Positions 1 through 8,706 of a stretch of DNA of 39,629 nt are shown here, piece by piece. The notes under the pieces were generated by a model. That model was given only the letters and a program-made list of their open reading frames with translations. It did not search any database and had not been told where the DNA came from. Both the position numbers and the translations under genes were made by a program. This DNA comes from Chloroflexota bacterium. Lineage in GTDB: Bacteria > Chloroflexota > Limnocylindria > Limnocylindrales > CSP1-4. The stretch spans positions 1-39,629 of the forward strand of contig JAJYNP010000047.1 in NCBI GenBank assembly GCA_021786265.1, written 5' to 3'. Numbering within the stretch: the first letter of the stretch is position 1; each line of letters starts with the position of its first letter.

Positions 1-533
1 GAGGAACCCGCGCCGCGCACGCCCTGGCGACCGGCGCCAGACCATCCCTGGCGCCGCTGACCGCTGCCTGCCCCTGGACAGAATCACTGGCCGCCTGGAC
101 GGTCAAAGTCACTGGCCGGCGACACGCTCAGGTCGAGCTTCGTCTTGCCTCGGGGCTGAGCTGGCCCACCGCTTCGCATCTAGCCGCAATTGCCGCAGAC
201 GGCTACGACCAGCGGGGTCGTGCCCGTCGCCGTGCTGACGGGCCCGGCCACGAACTTCCAATCATGACGACGTGGGGCCTGGGCCTGGACCTGCACCTTG
301 GCCATCAGCTGTCCCTCCTCGCTGCTCCGGCATCGTGGGCGAACAGGGAGAGCGCGAGCGGGATCGCCCCGGCGGGGTGCGGCGACCGGAGGATGCCGGT
401 TTCCGAGAGCGCACGCGGGAGCCGGTCAAGGGGTTGGGCCTCGGGGCATCCACTTCGAGCGGGTTCGCGAGTGACGGATGGGCGCCCGGAGTGTCGACAC
501 GCGGCCAGACCGCGGCCCCAGGTCCCAAGAAGG
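1..533. other. No supported gene; possible IS-end remnant
   Basis: I see no gene here. The short open frames at 264-601 have the Arg/Ser/Pro-rich composition of GC-rich shadow frames. The only structure is a repeated TCACTGGCCG at 84-93 and 109-118, 25 bases apart in the same orientation, each preceded by AA or AG. Repeats of this style occur at the ends of IS21-type elements. No transposase is present, so the idea that this is a leftover insertion-sequence end is only a guess. Confidence 0.3.
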
Positions 534-1289
534 TCACGACACGCCTGACGACCCCACGGTCTCCCGACCACGCTGCAGTCGCACGTCAAGCCCGCGAATG
601 AGCACGTCGAGCAGGTCCTCGAACTGCTGATCGGCATCGAAGTCGCGCGGACCCGCCTCGCGCATCGCCTGCGCGACCAGCGGGAACTCGGCCTGATCGA
701 GCGAGCCGTACGTCCGGCGGATCTGCTCATCGGTGATCGGTTCGGTACCGGGCGTGACACCCGCCTGGACGAGCACGCTCCCGATGACGACGGCTGCAAC
801 ATCGTTGACGAGCGCCAGCGCGTCCGTCGGCCGGAACCCGGCCGCCACGAGCGGCCGGCAAGCGACTTCGACGACGCGCAGGCCAGCCGGGGTCAGGACC
901 GGTTGGGTGGACACGATCGGGAGCGCGTTCGGGTGAGCGAGGAGGACTCGCCGATAATCGCGCGCAACCACCCGCACCCACTCCTGCCACGAACCGCGAG
1001 GGTCGGCATCGGTCGGTATCTCGCCGAGGATCGCCTCGACCACGCCCTGGAGGATCGCGAGCTTGTTCGGGAACCAGTGGTAGACAGCCATCGGGTCCAC
1101 GCCAAGCACGTGACCAAGCGTGCGCATGGTCAGGCCGTCGAGACCGTCGCGATCGACGACCGCCAGGGCCGCGGCGACCACGCGCTCGCGGCTAAGCCGG
1201 GCGCGCGATCCGGCGGGGGGTGTGCGTCCTCGCCCGCGAGGCTCGGATCCCCCAGCTGAGGCCTGCCCACCGGTCCGGCCCTTCGCCAT
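534..1289 (-). CDS. TetR-family transcriptional repressor
   Basis: 251 residues. An N-terminal TetR helix-turn-helix (about residues 33-80: RERVVAAALAVVDRDGLDGL then TMRTLGHVLGVDPMAVYHWF) is followed by a helical ligand-binding domain with the profile of the TetR C-terminal domain of tetracycline-type repressors. I start it at the ATG at 1289, 8 bases after the permease stop, with GGGAGGG upstream. An earlier ATG at 1493 would run through the permease gene. It is the last gene of the ATPase-permease-TetR operon. The palindromes in front of that operon (3003-3053) are its probable operators, giving negative autoregulation relieved by an exported small molecule. The family call is firm. The ligand is unknown. 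Confidence 0.9.
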   Translation of the reverse strand: MAKGRTGGQASAGGSEPRGRGRTPPAGSRARLSRERVVAAALAVVDRDGLDGLTMRTLGHVLGVDPMAVYHWFPNKLAILQGVVEAILGEIPTDADPRGSWQEWVRVVARDYRRVLLAHPNALPIVSTQPVLTPAGLRVVEVACRPLVAAGFRPTDALALVNDVAAVVIGSVLVQAGVTPGTEPITDEQIRRTYGSLDQAEFPLVAQAMREAGPRDFDADQQFEDLLDVLIRGLDVRLQRGRETVGSSGVS

Positions 1290-1297
1290 CGCGCTCG

Positions 1298-2074
1298 TCA
1301 GCCCTCCCAGCCGCGCTTCTCGTCGGTCAGACGAAACCGCCAGATCGCAACAGCCGCGGCAGCCGCCGCAAAGGCTAGCGCCACCATGGCCGGCACGAGT
1401 GTCGCGTCCACGCCTCTGCCCTCGAGGATCACCGCCCGGAAACCCTGGAGCGTCCAGTATGCCGGTGACGCCGGCGCGACCGCCCGGGCCCACCCAGGGA
1501 GCGCATCGACCGGCGCCAACGCGCCGCCGAGGCCGCCGAGGACCATGGCACCCAGGTTGACAGCCGCGTTCATCTGGTTAGCCGTGCGTAGGACGGCCGT
1601 GTACAGCATCGAGAGCGCGACGAGCAACGCAATGGACACGACCATCATGAGCCCGAGCCCGATGAGCGAGCCGTGGACCTGGAGCCCGAACAGCAGGGCG
1701 CCGGCCACGAACAGGAGAGCCATCTGGCCAAGCATCAGGGCGGCACCCGGCAGGATCTTGCCGAGGACGATCTCGGTCGATCCGGCATGGCTCGTGCGCA
1801 GCCGGTCCCACGTTCCCCACTGGTGTTCGTTGAAGAAGCCCATGCCGATGTAGCCGACACCCCAGAACGAGAACCACACGGCCATGCCAGGCACGGCTAT
1901 CTCGGCACCGCTCGCGCCAGGATAGCCAGCGCCCGTGAGCACCGCGCGGTCGGTGCCCTCCAGGAACGCCATCAGGAGCAGCGGCATCACGGTGAGCATG
2001 ACGATCGAGGCTGGATCGGCCATCAGCAGCCGCCAGTTCTGCCGCACGATCGCCGCGCTACGCGACCAGTTCAT
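1298..2074 (-). CDS. ABC-2 type exporter permease
   Basis: 258 residues with about six hydrophobic spans. The first is near residues 22-38 (IVMLTVMPLLLMAFL), and the others lie near 65-85, 110-130, 138-160, 170-190 and 225-245, the usual plan of DrrB/ABC-2 permeases. It would form the membrane channel for the ATPase encoded just upstream. Their genes overlap by ATGA (ATPase stop at 2071, permease start at 2074), so they are translationally coupled. Pairing with a TetR regulator points to drug or metabolite efflux. The substrate cannot be read from sequence. Confidence 0.88.
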   Translation of the reverse strand: MNWSRSAAIVRQNWRLLMADPASIVMLTVMPLLLMAFLEGTDRAVLTGAGYPGASGAEIAVPGMAVWFSFWGVGYIGMGFFNEHQWGTWDRLRTSHAGSTEIVLGKILPGAALMLGQMALLFVAGALLFGLQVHGSLIGLGLMMVVSIALLVALSMLYTAVLRTANQMNAAVNLGAMVLGGLGGALAPVDALPGWARAVAPASPAYWTLQGFRAVILEGRGVDATLVPAMVALAFAAAAAAVAIWRFRLTDEKRGWEG

Positions 2075-2994
2075 CGTTGTCCTCCCGGTGGTTCGTCGTT
2101 CGAGCGCCGGCCGGTCAGGGCCAGGTACGCGGCTTCGAGGCTCGGACGGACGACGTCGATCGAGCGAAGCCGGCTTCCTTCGCCGTTCAGCCTGGCGAGG
2201 ACGGCCGCTGCCTCTGCGGTCGGGTCCGGCGTCCGCAGGGTCGCCACGTGGCCGTCGACGGTGAAGCCCGGTAGCAGGGCTTGCGGAGGCGGCCCATCGA
2301 ACGCGAGCCGCAACGCCGGGTTGCCATACCGGGCGACGAGCGCCTCGAGCGGCCCGCTTGCGACGATCCGGCCGGCCTCGAGCACAGCGACGTTCGCGCC
2401 GAGGTCCTCAATCTCCTGGAGGTAGTGGGACGTGTAGACCACCGCGCATCCGTCAGCCACGAGACCCCGGACGACGTCGAGGATCGCGCCACGGGTCTGC
2501 ACGTCCGCCCCGACGGTGGGTTCGTCGAGGAACAGCAGCCGAGGCCGGTGGACAAGCGCGATCGCCGTATGCAGCCGGCGCTTCTCGCCCCCTGAGAGGG
2601 TGCTAGCGCGCCGGAGCAGGAGCGAGGTCAACCCGAGCGCGTCCGCTACGTCTGCGACGCAGGCTCGTAGCTCGTGCCCGCGCAGATCGGCGAGTCGGGC
2701 GAAGTACTCCAGGTTCTGGGCGACCGTCAGAACCGGGTAGATGCCCAGCTCCTGGGGCGCCAGACCCAGCGCGTAATGGACCCGCTCTGGGTGTGCGAGC
2801 GCATCGACTCCATCGACATGGACGCTCCCGCCGTCGGCGGTTCGCAGCCCGGCGACGATCGAGACGAGCGTGGTCTTCCCGGCGCCGTTGGGCCCGAGCA
2901 GGCCCACGACCTCGCCTGCGCCCACATGGAGGTCGACTCCGCGCAGCGCCTCTCGGTCGCCATAGGTCTTCCGCAGGCTACGGATCTCGAGCAT
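2071..2994 (-). CDS. ABC exporter ATPase (DrrA-like)
   Basis: 307 residues. Walker A GPNGAGKT is at residues 34-41, followed by a Q-loop (LAPQELGIYP), signature LSGGEKRR, Walker B LLFLDEPTVGAD and an H-loop (YTSHYLQE). An extension of about 80 residues follows the nucleotide-binding domain, as in DrrA/CcmA-type exporter subunits. It powers the ABC-2 permease it overlaps. The ATG at 2994 has GAGGAAG a few bases upstream. Just beyond it lie three palindromic operator-like sites, so this is the first gene of the autoregulated operon. Confidence 0.92.
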   Translation of the reverse strand: MLEIRSLRKTYGDREALRGVDLHVGAGEVVGLLGPNGAGKTTLVSIVAGLRTADGGSVHVDGVDALAHPERVHYALGLAPQELGIYPVLTVAQNLEYFARLADLRGHELRACVADVADALGLTSLLLRRASTLSGGEKRRLHTAIALVHRPRLLFLDEPTVGADVQTRGAILDVVRGLVADGCAVVYTSHYLQEIEDLGANVAVLEAGRIVASGPLEALVARYGNPALRLAFDGPPPQALLPGFTVDGHVATLRTPDPTAEAAAVLARLNGEGSRLRSIDVVRPSLEAAYLALTGRRSNDEPPGGQR

Positions 2995-3002
2995 CGTCTT
3001 CC

Positions 3003-3053
3003 TCTACGCTGTGGACGTCTACGTTGTAGAGGAGGCTACTTCTACGATGTAGA
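3003..3053 (-). promoter_or_regulatory. Triple palindromic operator of the TetR/ABC operon
   Basis: Three copies of a 13-base site lie between the ATPase start codon and the operon's upstream region: TCTACGCTGTGGA (3003-3015), TCTACGTTGTAGA (3018-3030) and TCTACGATGTAGA (3041-3053). The last two are perfect TCTAC-N3-GTAGA palindromes and the first is degenerate. A GATAAT-like -10 (reverse complement of 3054-3059) would place the transcript start inside the third copy. Position and symmetry fit binding by the TetR protein of the same operon. The palindromes are seen directly. The assignment to this TetR is inference. Confidence 0.72.
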
Positions 3054-3055
3054 AT

Positions 3056-3399
3056 TATCAAGCCTTCCGGCTCCGTCGGCCTGACCCGGTGATGGCCCTC
3101 GGGGTCAGTACCCTCTTCGGTGGCCTGGTGCTGGAGCTGCTCCTCGCGATCGCGGGGCAAGCCGGCATCGCGATGTGCGCAGCCTGTGGCGAGCCGTACG
3201 TGCCGCGTCGCCGCCTGCCCGCCGGAAGGTTCGGGGAGCCCCTCGCAGCTACTGCCCGGCATGCCAGGCCAAGCACGCGGCGCAGAACGCGGCCGCCCAA
3301 CGCTGGCGCGACAAGCACCCCGACTACTCTCGGGAGCGTCGGGCGGGGCGGGCGGCCTCGGATCCCGCCCCGAAAGGGGAACCTCGACAGGACCGTTGA
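3056..3399 (+). pseudogene. Truncated, frameshifted zinc-ribbon protein relic
   Basis: One frame reads FGGLVLELLLAIAGQAG then CAACGEPYVPRRR (up to about 3225). A second frame continues YCPACQAKHAAQNAAAQRWR to the stop at 3399. Together they form one CxxC...CxxC zinc ribbon with a basic tail, broken by a frameshift near 3220-3228. A stop codon cuts off the 5' side at 3050, right beside the TetR operators, so the amino-terminal part is missing. The end of the larger gene at 11423-12675 has the same plan (a hydrophobic helix, then a paired-Cys motif and a basic tail), which suggests a shared family. It is not translatable as one protein. Function unknown. Confidence 0.5.
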
Positions 3400-3476
3400 C
3401 CCGTGCGGCGCGTCGTCCCGCCTGGCCCGCGCCGGAAGGGGGTCCTTGCAGGTCAGCCACCGGGGACCGTGGGGAG

Positions 3477-3519
3477 GGAGGGGCAGATTAGATGCCGTGT
3501 CAGTCCGCCCTGCCCCTCC
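3477..3519 (-). terminator. Hairpin downstream of tadG-like gene
   Basis: GGAGGGGCAG at 3477-3486 pairs perfectly with CTGCCCCTCC at 3510-3519 around a 23-base loop, 26 bases after the minus-strand tadG-like stop. It could end that transcript. No T-tract follows on the minus strand, so it is not a classic intrinsic terminator. Confidence 0.35.
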
Positions 3520-3544
3520 GTTTGGAGCAGTTGGCGGAGGAAGC

Positions 3545-5092
3545 CTACTGCACGAGCCCGACGCCGGACAGTTGGTAGAACTGGCTGCCGTTGTAGCTGA
3601 CGGTCATCGTGCCGCTGTTGCCCGTGATCTTGAACTCGTCGGCGATCACCTGGGAGTTTGTGTTCGTCCCGTTGTTGCCGTTGATCTGGACGTAGCCTGA
3701 CGGCTCGTAGATCGTGCCGTCGACGCTCATGTTGGCGCCGTTGCCATTGATCACGAGATCCGGGGTGCGGCTCGCGAGCGGTGTGGTCGTCGGCGACATC
3801 GAGAGCGTGCGGTCCTGGAAGACGACGAGACCGTCCCACAGCGTCCCCATCTCCAGTGGATCGAGCTGCACGATCGTGCTTGAGCCCATGAACGAGATGG
3901 GTTGCAGGCAGTCGACCGACGGGTTCGGCGCCGTCCCTGCGGCGCACTGGCTGGCGAAGACGGCGTCCTGCGTGTTGTAGAGGAGGACGCCGTCACCGCC
4001 CGGATCAGGGTTCGGGTCGCATATCGTGCCCCCGGCGCTCACCGAGCAGACCGAAGCGCTCGTGCCGTTCGCGCTGAAGCCGCCGCCCCCCAGGTAGTAG
4101 ATGCCCGGCTCTAGATAGATTGAGCCGCCCTGGACCTTGATCCCGCCAGGATAGTAGCCGGGGAAGAGTCGCCAGGTGGTGCCGGCATAGCTGCTGGTGA
4201 ACTGGCAGGTCGCGGGGTTCGCCGCGCTGGCGGCGGCGCTTCCGCCCGGGCAGCCCGGCGGGATGGGCAACGTCGTCCCGGCGACCTCAACCGCCGGCAA
4301 CGGTGCGGCCGGCACGGGGGGCGGAGCGAGCTGTGCGAGCGGATCGGGCAGCGCCGGTGCCGGCGTCACCTGCTGGCAGTTGAGCGTCCCGCCACCACCC
4401 TGCTGGATGCCCCCTGTCACGTCGCATGCGCCGTTGGGCACGGTCACGGTCACGGTCGCCTGCCCGGTCACCTGCAGCGCGGCACTCGGGCACGACGAGT
4501 CGACCTGGATGTTCCCCCCGACGCTCAAGTCGCCCTGGCCGCTGAAGAGCGCGGAGGGACAGGCGGTCGGGTTGAGCGCGAGGAACGAGTAGGGCGGCGC
4601 GATGCCACTCTGGTTGGCGGCCACGGCCATCGCCCCGACCGGAAGGTTCGCGATGCCCAGCACGTTGCCGAACGTGGTCCCCTGCCGGGTGCCGATCTGC
4701 ACCTCGATGTAGCCCGACAGGTCGGCGAACGGCGACTCGGGTCCGGGGGGAATCTTCACCGTCACGGTGCGCCCGGCGCCATCGGTCCCGCCGTTCGACC
4801 CTGTGCCGTAGCCGTTGGCGAGCGCGACCGACAGGGCTTGTGTGACCGCGTTCGGGCAGCTGCCGAGCGTTGAATCAGGCTGGCAGCCGCTGTCGGTGAG
4901 GTAGCGTGCCCCGGCGAGGGCGGCGGCATCGGCGGCGTCCTGCTGCGAGCGGCGATCGACGAGCGTCTGGCCCACGTCGAAGGCGAGCGCGGCACACGCC
5001 ATCAGCACCACGAGGGCAAGGACGAAGAGCACGATGGTCTGGCCCCGCTCGCTGGCGCGCTCAGTGGTTGATGACAAGGGTCGACTCCGCAT
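3545..5092 (-). CDS. TadG-like secreted/anchored protein (Tad domain at N-terminus)
   Basis: 515 residues. The N-terminus has the putative Flp pilus-assembly Tad domain signature: RGQTIVLFVLALVVLMACAA (about 17-36), then a heptad-like DRRSQQDAADAAALAGARYL helix (about 47-66). This pattern retains a protein at the membrane by one helix. The remaining 440 residues are Gly/Ser/Thr/Pro-rich with several Cys pairs and repetitive beta-type sequence (GSIYLEPGIYYLGGGGFSA), resembling an extracellular passenger. Its start overlaps the preceding TadE gene by 32 bases. TadG proteins are minor pilins or adhesion-type components of Tad pili. No CpaF, TadB/C or RcpA-like gene is in the window. The exact start is uncertain. 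Confidence 0.75.
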   Translation of the reverse strand: MRSRPLSSTTERASERGQTIVLFVLALVVLMACAALAFDVGQTLVDRRSQQDAADAAALAGARYLTDSGCQPDSTLGSCPNAVTQALSVALANGYGTGSNGGTDGAGRTVTVKIPPGPESPFADLSGYIEVQIGTRQGTTFGNVLGIANLPVGAMAVAANQSGIAPPYSFLALNPTACPSALFSGQGDLSVGGNIQVDSSCPSAALQVTGQATVTVTVPNGACDVTGGIQQGGGGTLNCQQVTPAPALPDPLAQLAPPPVPAAPLPAVEVAGTTLPIPPGCPGGSAAASAANPATCQFTSSYAGTTWRLFPGYYPGGIKVQGGSIYLEPGIYYLGGGGFSANGTSASVCSVSAGGTICDPNPDPGGDGVLLYNTQDAVFASQCAAGTAPNPSVDCLQPISFMGSSTIVQLDPLEMGTLWDGLVVFQDRTLSMSPTTTPLASRTPDLVINGNGANMSVDGTIYEPSGYVQINGNNGTNTNSQVIADEFKITGNSGTMTVSYNGSQFYQLSGVGLVQ

Positions 5093-5534
5093 GAATGCCG
5101 ATGGGCGGCAGGGGCACGAGTGGGATCAGGGTGCGGAAGGTGTCGTCCATCGACACCGTCACCGTGGAGCCCCGCGCGTTGTTGTTGGGCGTCCACGCGG
5201 GCGGGTTTACCACGAAGTCGGACGAGGGCAGGACCGCGATGGCGTACTGGCGCACCGCGGCCTGGATCTTGGCGCCCGAGGGGTCGCATGGATTGGTGGC
5301 GCCGCCTGGCATCGGGCCGCTCGGGCACAGCGCGGCGCTGCCGTGCACGATCGCGTAGCGGGCGCCCTCCTGCGTGGCGTTGTTCAGGATCTCGTAGGTG
5401 TAGATGAAGCGCCCCGCCTCGACGATGCCGAACAGGAGCAGGAGGAACACCGGCGCCACCAGGGCGAACTCCGCGAGGGCCTGACCCCGCGAGCGCGGGT
5501 GGCGAGCCAGCCCTGTAGCTGCGCGCCGTCTCAT
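5061..5534 (-). CDS. TadE-like pseudopilin
   Basis: 157 residues. The TadE signature RGQALAEFALVAPVFLLLLF is near residues 16-35, including the conserved Glu at position +5 of the hydrophobic stretch, and the segment continues GIVEAGRFIYTYEILNNATQ. The rest is a small exported domain with one Cys pair (CPSGPMPGGATNPC). Its ATG overlaps the stop of the upstream TadE-like gene by ATGA, and its 3' end overlaps the tadG-like gene, so all three are made together. TadE proteins are processed pseudopilins at the cell surface. Confidence 0.82.
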   Translation of the reverse strand: MRRRAATGLARHPRSRGQALAEFALVAPVFLLLLFGIVEAGRFIYTYEILNNATQEGARYAIVHGSAALCPSGPMPGGATNPCDPSGAKIQAAVRQYAIAVLPSSDFVVNPPAWTPNNNARGSTVTVSMDDTFRTLIPLVPLPPIGIHAESTLVINH

Positions 5535-6064
5535 GAGGAGGGGAAGTCCGAGACCGCGTAGCGGCTGTCACGCTGGAGGGTCAGGCTGCCCGGTAGGCAC
5601 AGGGGGGTGCCCTGCAGACAGAGCCCGTCGATGAACGTCGTGAACGTGAAGCTCAGGGTCACGTGCACGGTGCAGGGTGGGTTGTTCGACGCCTGCGAGC
5701 AGTCGGTAACCCCCGGCGGCATCACCAGCTCATAGGCGAAGCTCGGGTTGGTGCAGGCCCCGTGGTTGAGCGTGCCGGGCGGCTCCGCGTAGCCCGGCAG
5801 GTTGGCGGCGGCCGTGCAGGCGCGCTGTTCCATCCCGCCCGGCCCGTACACCGTGATGGGCGTGCTCGTGGCGGTCCAGTTCGACGAGTAGAAGGCGCCG
5901 TAGTCGGCGGCCTCGCGGGCGCCCGACTCAAGGGCGATGGTGTCGGTGTAGAAGCGCGCGAAGTCGCCGATCCCGAGCACGAGCAGCAGCATGATCGGCA
6001 GGAGCAGGGCGAACTCGGCGACCGCCTGTCCCTGCGTAGCGGGAGGCTTCCGACTCAATGACAC
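5531..6064 (-). CDS. TadE-like pseudopilin, first gene of the trio
   Basis: About 177 residues from a GTG at 6064. The frame stays open to an ATG at 6199, but the extra 45 residues look non-coding. The TadE motif TQGQAVAEFALLLPIMLLLV then LGIGDFARFYTDTIALESGA sits close to the N-terminus, as expected. The exported part holds six Cys in closely spaced pairs. Neither candidate start has a good ribosome-binding site. It overlaps the second TadE gene by four bases. Role as in the family: minor pilin or surface component. Confidence 0.75.
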   Translation of the reverse strand: MSLSRKPPATQGQAVAEFALLLPIMLLLVLGIGDFARFYTDTIALESGAREAADYGAFYSSNWTATSTPITVYGPGGMEQRACTAAANLPGYAEPPGTLNHGACTNPSFAYELVMPPGVTDCSQASNNPPCTVHVTLSFTFTTFIDGLCLQGTPLCLPGSLTLQRDSRYAVSDFPSS

Positions 6065-6370
6065 ATCGACTGCGCTGACCAACGCGACAGACGTACTGGG
6101 GACGCAGTAGGAACGTTGTACTACCGACCTTGCAGTCTGGCTTGCGATCCACGACGAAGTGGTGCGGGGGGCACCACGAGGGTGGCGCTCCAGCGGCATC
6201 GTGGCCGGGCGGTCCGAATCCAGGTCGTTCTGGTCTGGCCGCCCGGATCCGTGACCACCTCTGGTCGGGTTGGCGGTGCTGTCGTTGCATCATTCTGATA
6301 TCATGACGCTATTCGACAGGCGGACGTCGAGGCTCTGAGCCTCACTGCTGGGATTGGAGACACGTCTGAG
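6065..6370. other. Divergent intergenic region (pilin operon / lipoprotein gene)
   Basis: This 306-base stretch lies between the minus-strand TadE genes and the plus-strand lipoprotein gene and should carry both promoters. An AT-richer patch at about 6290-6325 (CATTCTGATATCATGACG) is the likeliest promoter area for the plus strand. I see no RNA gene or repeat. The upstream extension of the TadE frame to 6199 is possible but unlikely. Confidence 0.4.
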
Positions 6371-7765
6371 ATGAACCGCCAGATGTCTGTGGACGAGGGG
6401 GTTTCGTCGCTAGAGGGTCGAGCCGGTCACCCGATCGTGCGGTGGGCGCAGCTGCGCGCGGTGGGCGCCGCACTCAGCGTCCTGGCACTGACGTCCGCCT
6501 GCTCGCCTGCGGCGTCGCCCGTCAGAACGGCTGCAGGGTCGCCAGCGATAGCGCCGTCCCCGACGGCGGTGGCGTCGGCCGCCGCGAAGGCGTGCGCCTG
6601 GTCCATTGCTGCTGCGGCGACCGCTTACTCGTCGAACGACTCCGGTCTCGTTGACACTGCCGCCGCGTACTGGCTCGATTTGTTCCAAATCGCACCGGGC
6701 CTGCGGATCGTCGTGTCCGGCACCTTCCCCGACGCCCGCTACGCCTCGCTGCAGGTCTACAACGGGATCGGCAGCCCGTTTGTCGTCAACGGCGTCGGCT
6801 CTGCGCTGCCGGACTACCAGATCGCCCCGGATCCGGGCAGCGTCAATCCGTGGCAACAGCAGGCTGCGCCCGGCGGCCACTTCACCGTGACGCTTCGTGA
6901 GGACGTCGCGCCGGGCCAGGTGAACACGCTCCCGCTCGCGCCGGCGGGCACGTCCAGCGGGCGCGGCTTACTCGAGTTCCGCGTGTACCTCCCCGCGGGG
7001 GGCGACTTCTCGAAGGTAACCCCGCCGGCGCTGACGCTGGAGCAAGGAGGCCGGTCGCAGACCCTCGCGCCGTGCGCCCCCCACACCTCGCCCGGGACCG
7101 CGCCGCGGTCCACGCCGTCCTCCAGGCCGGCGCCGACGCCGGCGGCGCCGAGTGCTTCGGCAAAGACGCGGGTAGTCGGCCAGCTGGAGTTCTTCAAGGA
7201 GGCATTCGCCGCGCTCACGCCAAACACGGATACGGCCTACGTCCTCGCCTATCTCGTGCCGCCGGGACCGGGCGACGTGGTCGTGATTCGCGCCAAGGCG
7301 CCGACACACCCCGCAGGCGACCATCCGTCCCCCTGGCCCACCGCCAATGAGGACGTCCGTTACTGGTCCATGTGCGTCGGACTCGCGACCGAGGTGCTTC
7401 CGACGGTGATGAACCCGCTGCCCTCTGGCGGCATCGACGCGGGGTGTCGCGCCGATGACCAGACGAAGCTCAACGCAGCCGGCGAGTACGCCTACGTGCT
7501 GGGGACCGAAGCGCAGCGCGCCGCCATCGAGAGCGTCGCCGGAGCGACCTTCCTGCCGTTCTCCGCGGCGCAGCCAGGGGCCACCCACATCCTCATGTTC
7601 CGCGTCATGCTGGTGAACCCGAGCTTCGCCTACTCGCCCCAGCACGTGACGCAGATCAACGACCCGGCGGCCACCGCAGCGGCCATGGGCCCCTACTACC
7701 CGCGGGCATCGATCTGTGCGCTGAGCTCGCTCACGGCTGGCGGCGTGGCGGGCTGCACACCGTGA
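6371..7765 (+). CDS. Lipoprotein with duplicated domain, function unknown
   Basis: 464 residues. After a charged lead, LRAVGAALSVLALTSAC gives a lipoprotein signal peptide with the lipid-modified Cys near residue 44. Two halves look related: DTAAAYWLDLFQIAPGLRIV then SGTFPDARYASLQVY (about residues 96-135), and NTDTAYVLAYLVPPGPGDVV then a later RYWSMCVG (about 287-340). A Thr/Pro/Ala-rich linker separates them (about 237-266). The pattern 'aliphatic strand, PG, strand, ARY/RYWS' resembles uncharacterised secreted proteins of actinobacteria; I do not know a named domain. It would be anchored outside the membrane. The next gene could start at an overlapping GTG (7762) but more likely starts at 7816. 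Confidence 0.75.
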   Translation: MNRQMSVDEGVSSLEGRAGHPIVRWAQLRAVGAALSVLALTSACSPAASPVRTAAGSPAIAPSPTAVASAAAKACAWSIAAAATAYSSNDSGLVDTAAAYWLDLFQIAPGLRIVVSGTFPDARYASLQVYNGIGSPFVVNGVGSALPDYQIAPDPGSVNPWQQQAAPGGHFTVTLREDVAPGQVNTLPLAPAGTSSGRGLLEFRVYLPAGGDFSKVTPPALTLEQGGRSQTLAPCAPHTSPGTAPRSTPSSRPAPTPAAPSASAKTRVVGQLEFFKEAFAALTPNTDTAYVLAYLVPPGPGDVVVIRAKAPTHPAGDHPSPWPTANEDVRYWSMCVGLATEVLPTVMNPLPSGGIDAGCRADDQTKLNAAGEYAYVLGTEAQRAAIESVAGATFLPFSAAQPGATHILMFRVMLVNPSFAYSPQHVTQINDPAATAAAMGPYYPRASICALSSLTAGGVAGCTP

Positions 7766-7804
7766 CCACCATCGCTCCTTCCTCTCAAGCCTCTGGACGT
7801 CATC

Positions 7805-7810
7805 AGGAGG
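7805..7810 (+). promoter_or_regulatory. Strong ribosome-binding site choosing GTG 7816
   Basis: AGGAGG lies 5 bases before the GTG at 7816, in frame with the longer open frame that begins with a GTG at 7762. The longer frame has no comparable site, so the SPFH protein most likely starts at 7816. Confidence 0.6.
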
Positions 7811-7815
7811 GCCAC

Positions 7816-8694
7816 GTGATCCAGGAACGAGAAGCCCGGGCTCTTCCCGGGTACCCCATGCTGTTCGCCCTGCTCGCGGTCACCGCGGCGGGAGTGCTCG
7901 CCCTCATCTTCGGCGTCGTCGATGTCGAGCGCGTCGGACGGGGCGGCACGCTCGGGGTGGTAGTGGTCGCCGTGCTGCTCGCCCTGGGGTATCGAGGCCT
8001 GACGCCGGTGAACCCGAACGAGGCACGGGCGCTGGTGCTGTTCGGACGGTACGCCGGCAGTCTCAAGGAACAGGGCTTCTGGTGGGTCAACCCGTTCACC
8101 CGCCGCCCGCGCGTGTCGATCAAGGTGCGCAACTTCGAGAGCCAGAAGCTCAAGGTCAACGACCACGACGGCAACCCCATCGAGATCGCGGCGGTCGTCG
8201 TGTGGCGCGTGCACGACACCGCGGAGGCGCTCTTCGAGGTGGACGACTACGAGCAGTTCCTGAAGGTCCAGACGGAGGCGGCGATCCGGACGCTCACCAC
8301 CTCCTACCCCTACGAACCCCACGTGGAACACGAGCTGTCGCTGCGCGGCAACCCGCACGAGGTCGGGGAGCAGCTCCAGGCCGAGGTGCAGGGCCGCCTG
8401 CAGAAGGCCGGCCTCGAGGTCATGGATACGCGCATCAGCCACCTCGCCTACGCCCCCGAGATCGCGAACGCGATGCTCCGCCGCCAGCAGGCCGGCGCGG
8501 TGATCGACGCCCGCACCCGCATCGTCGAGGGCGCCGTGAGCATGGTCCAGATGGCGCTCGATCAGCTCTCGACGAAGCACATCGTCGAGCTCGACGAGGA
8601 ACGGAAGGCGACGATGGTCAGCAACCTCCTGGTCGTGCTCTGCAGCGAGCACGAGACCCAGCCGGTCGTGAACACCGGAACCCTGTACCAGTAG
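7816..8694 (+). CDS. SPFH (stomatin/prohibitin-like) membrane protein
   Basis: 292 residues from the GTG at 7816. Two hydrophobic segments near the N-terminus ([17 protein letters not shown] and [14 protein letters not shown]) precede an SPFH/Band 7 domain. That domain reads [17 protein letters not shown], then [20 protein letters not shown], then the typical [20 protein letters not shown] and [19 protein letters not shown] stretches. A charged helical tail with [20 protein letters not shown] follows. SPFH proteins oligomerise in membranes and organise protease or transporter microdomains. The next gene encodes an Arc-like protein 12 bases downstream, a pairing common in bacteria. Confidence 0.9.
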   Translation: MIQEREARALPGYPMLFALLAVTAAGVLALIFGVVDVERVGRGGTLGVVVVAVLLALGYRGLTPVNPNEARALVLFGRYAGSLKEQGFWWVNPFTRRPRVSIKVRNFESQKLKVNDHDGNPIEIAAVVVWRVHDTAEALFEVDDYEQFLKVQTEAAIRTLTTSYPYEPHVEHELSLRGNPHEVGEQLQAEVQGRLQKAGLEVMDTRISHLAYAPEIANAMLRRQQAGAVIDARTRIVEGAVSMVQMALDQLSTKHIVELDEERKATMVSNLLVVLCSEHETQPVVNTGTLYQ

Positions 8695-8706
8695 CCGGCC
8701 GAGGAC

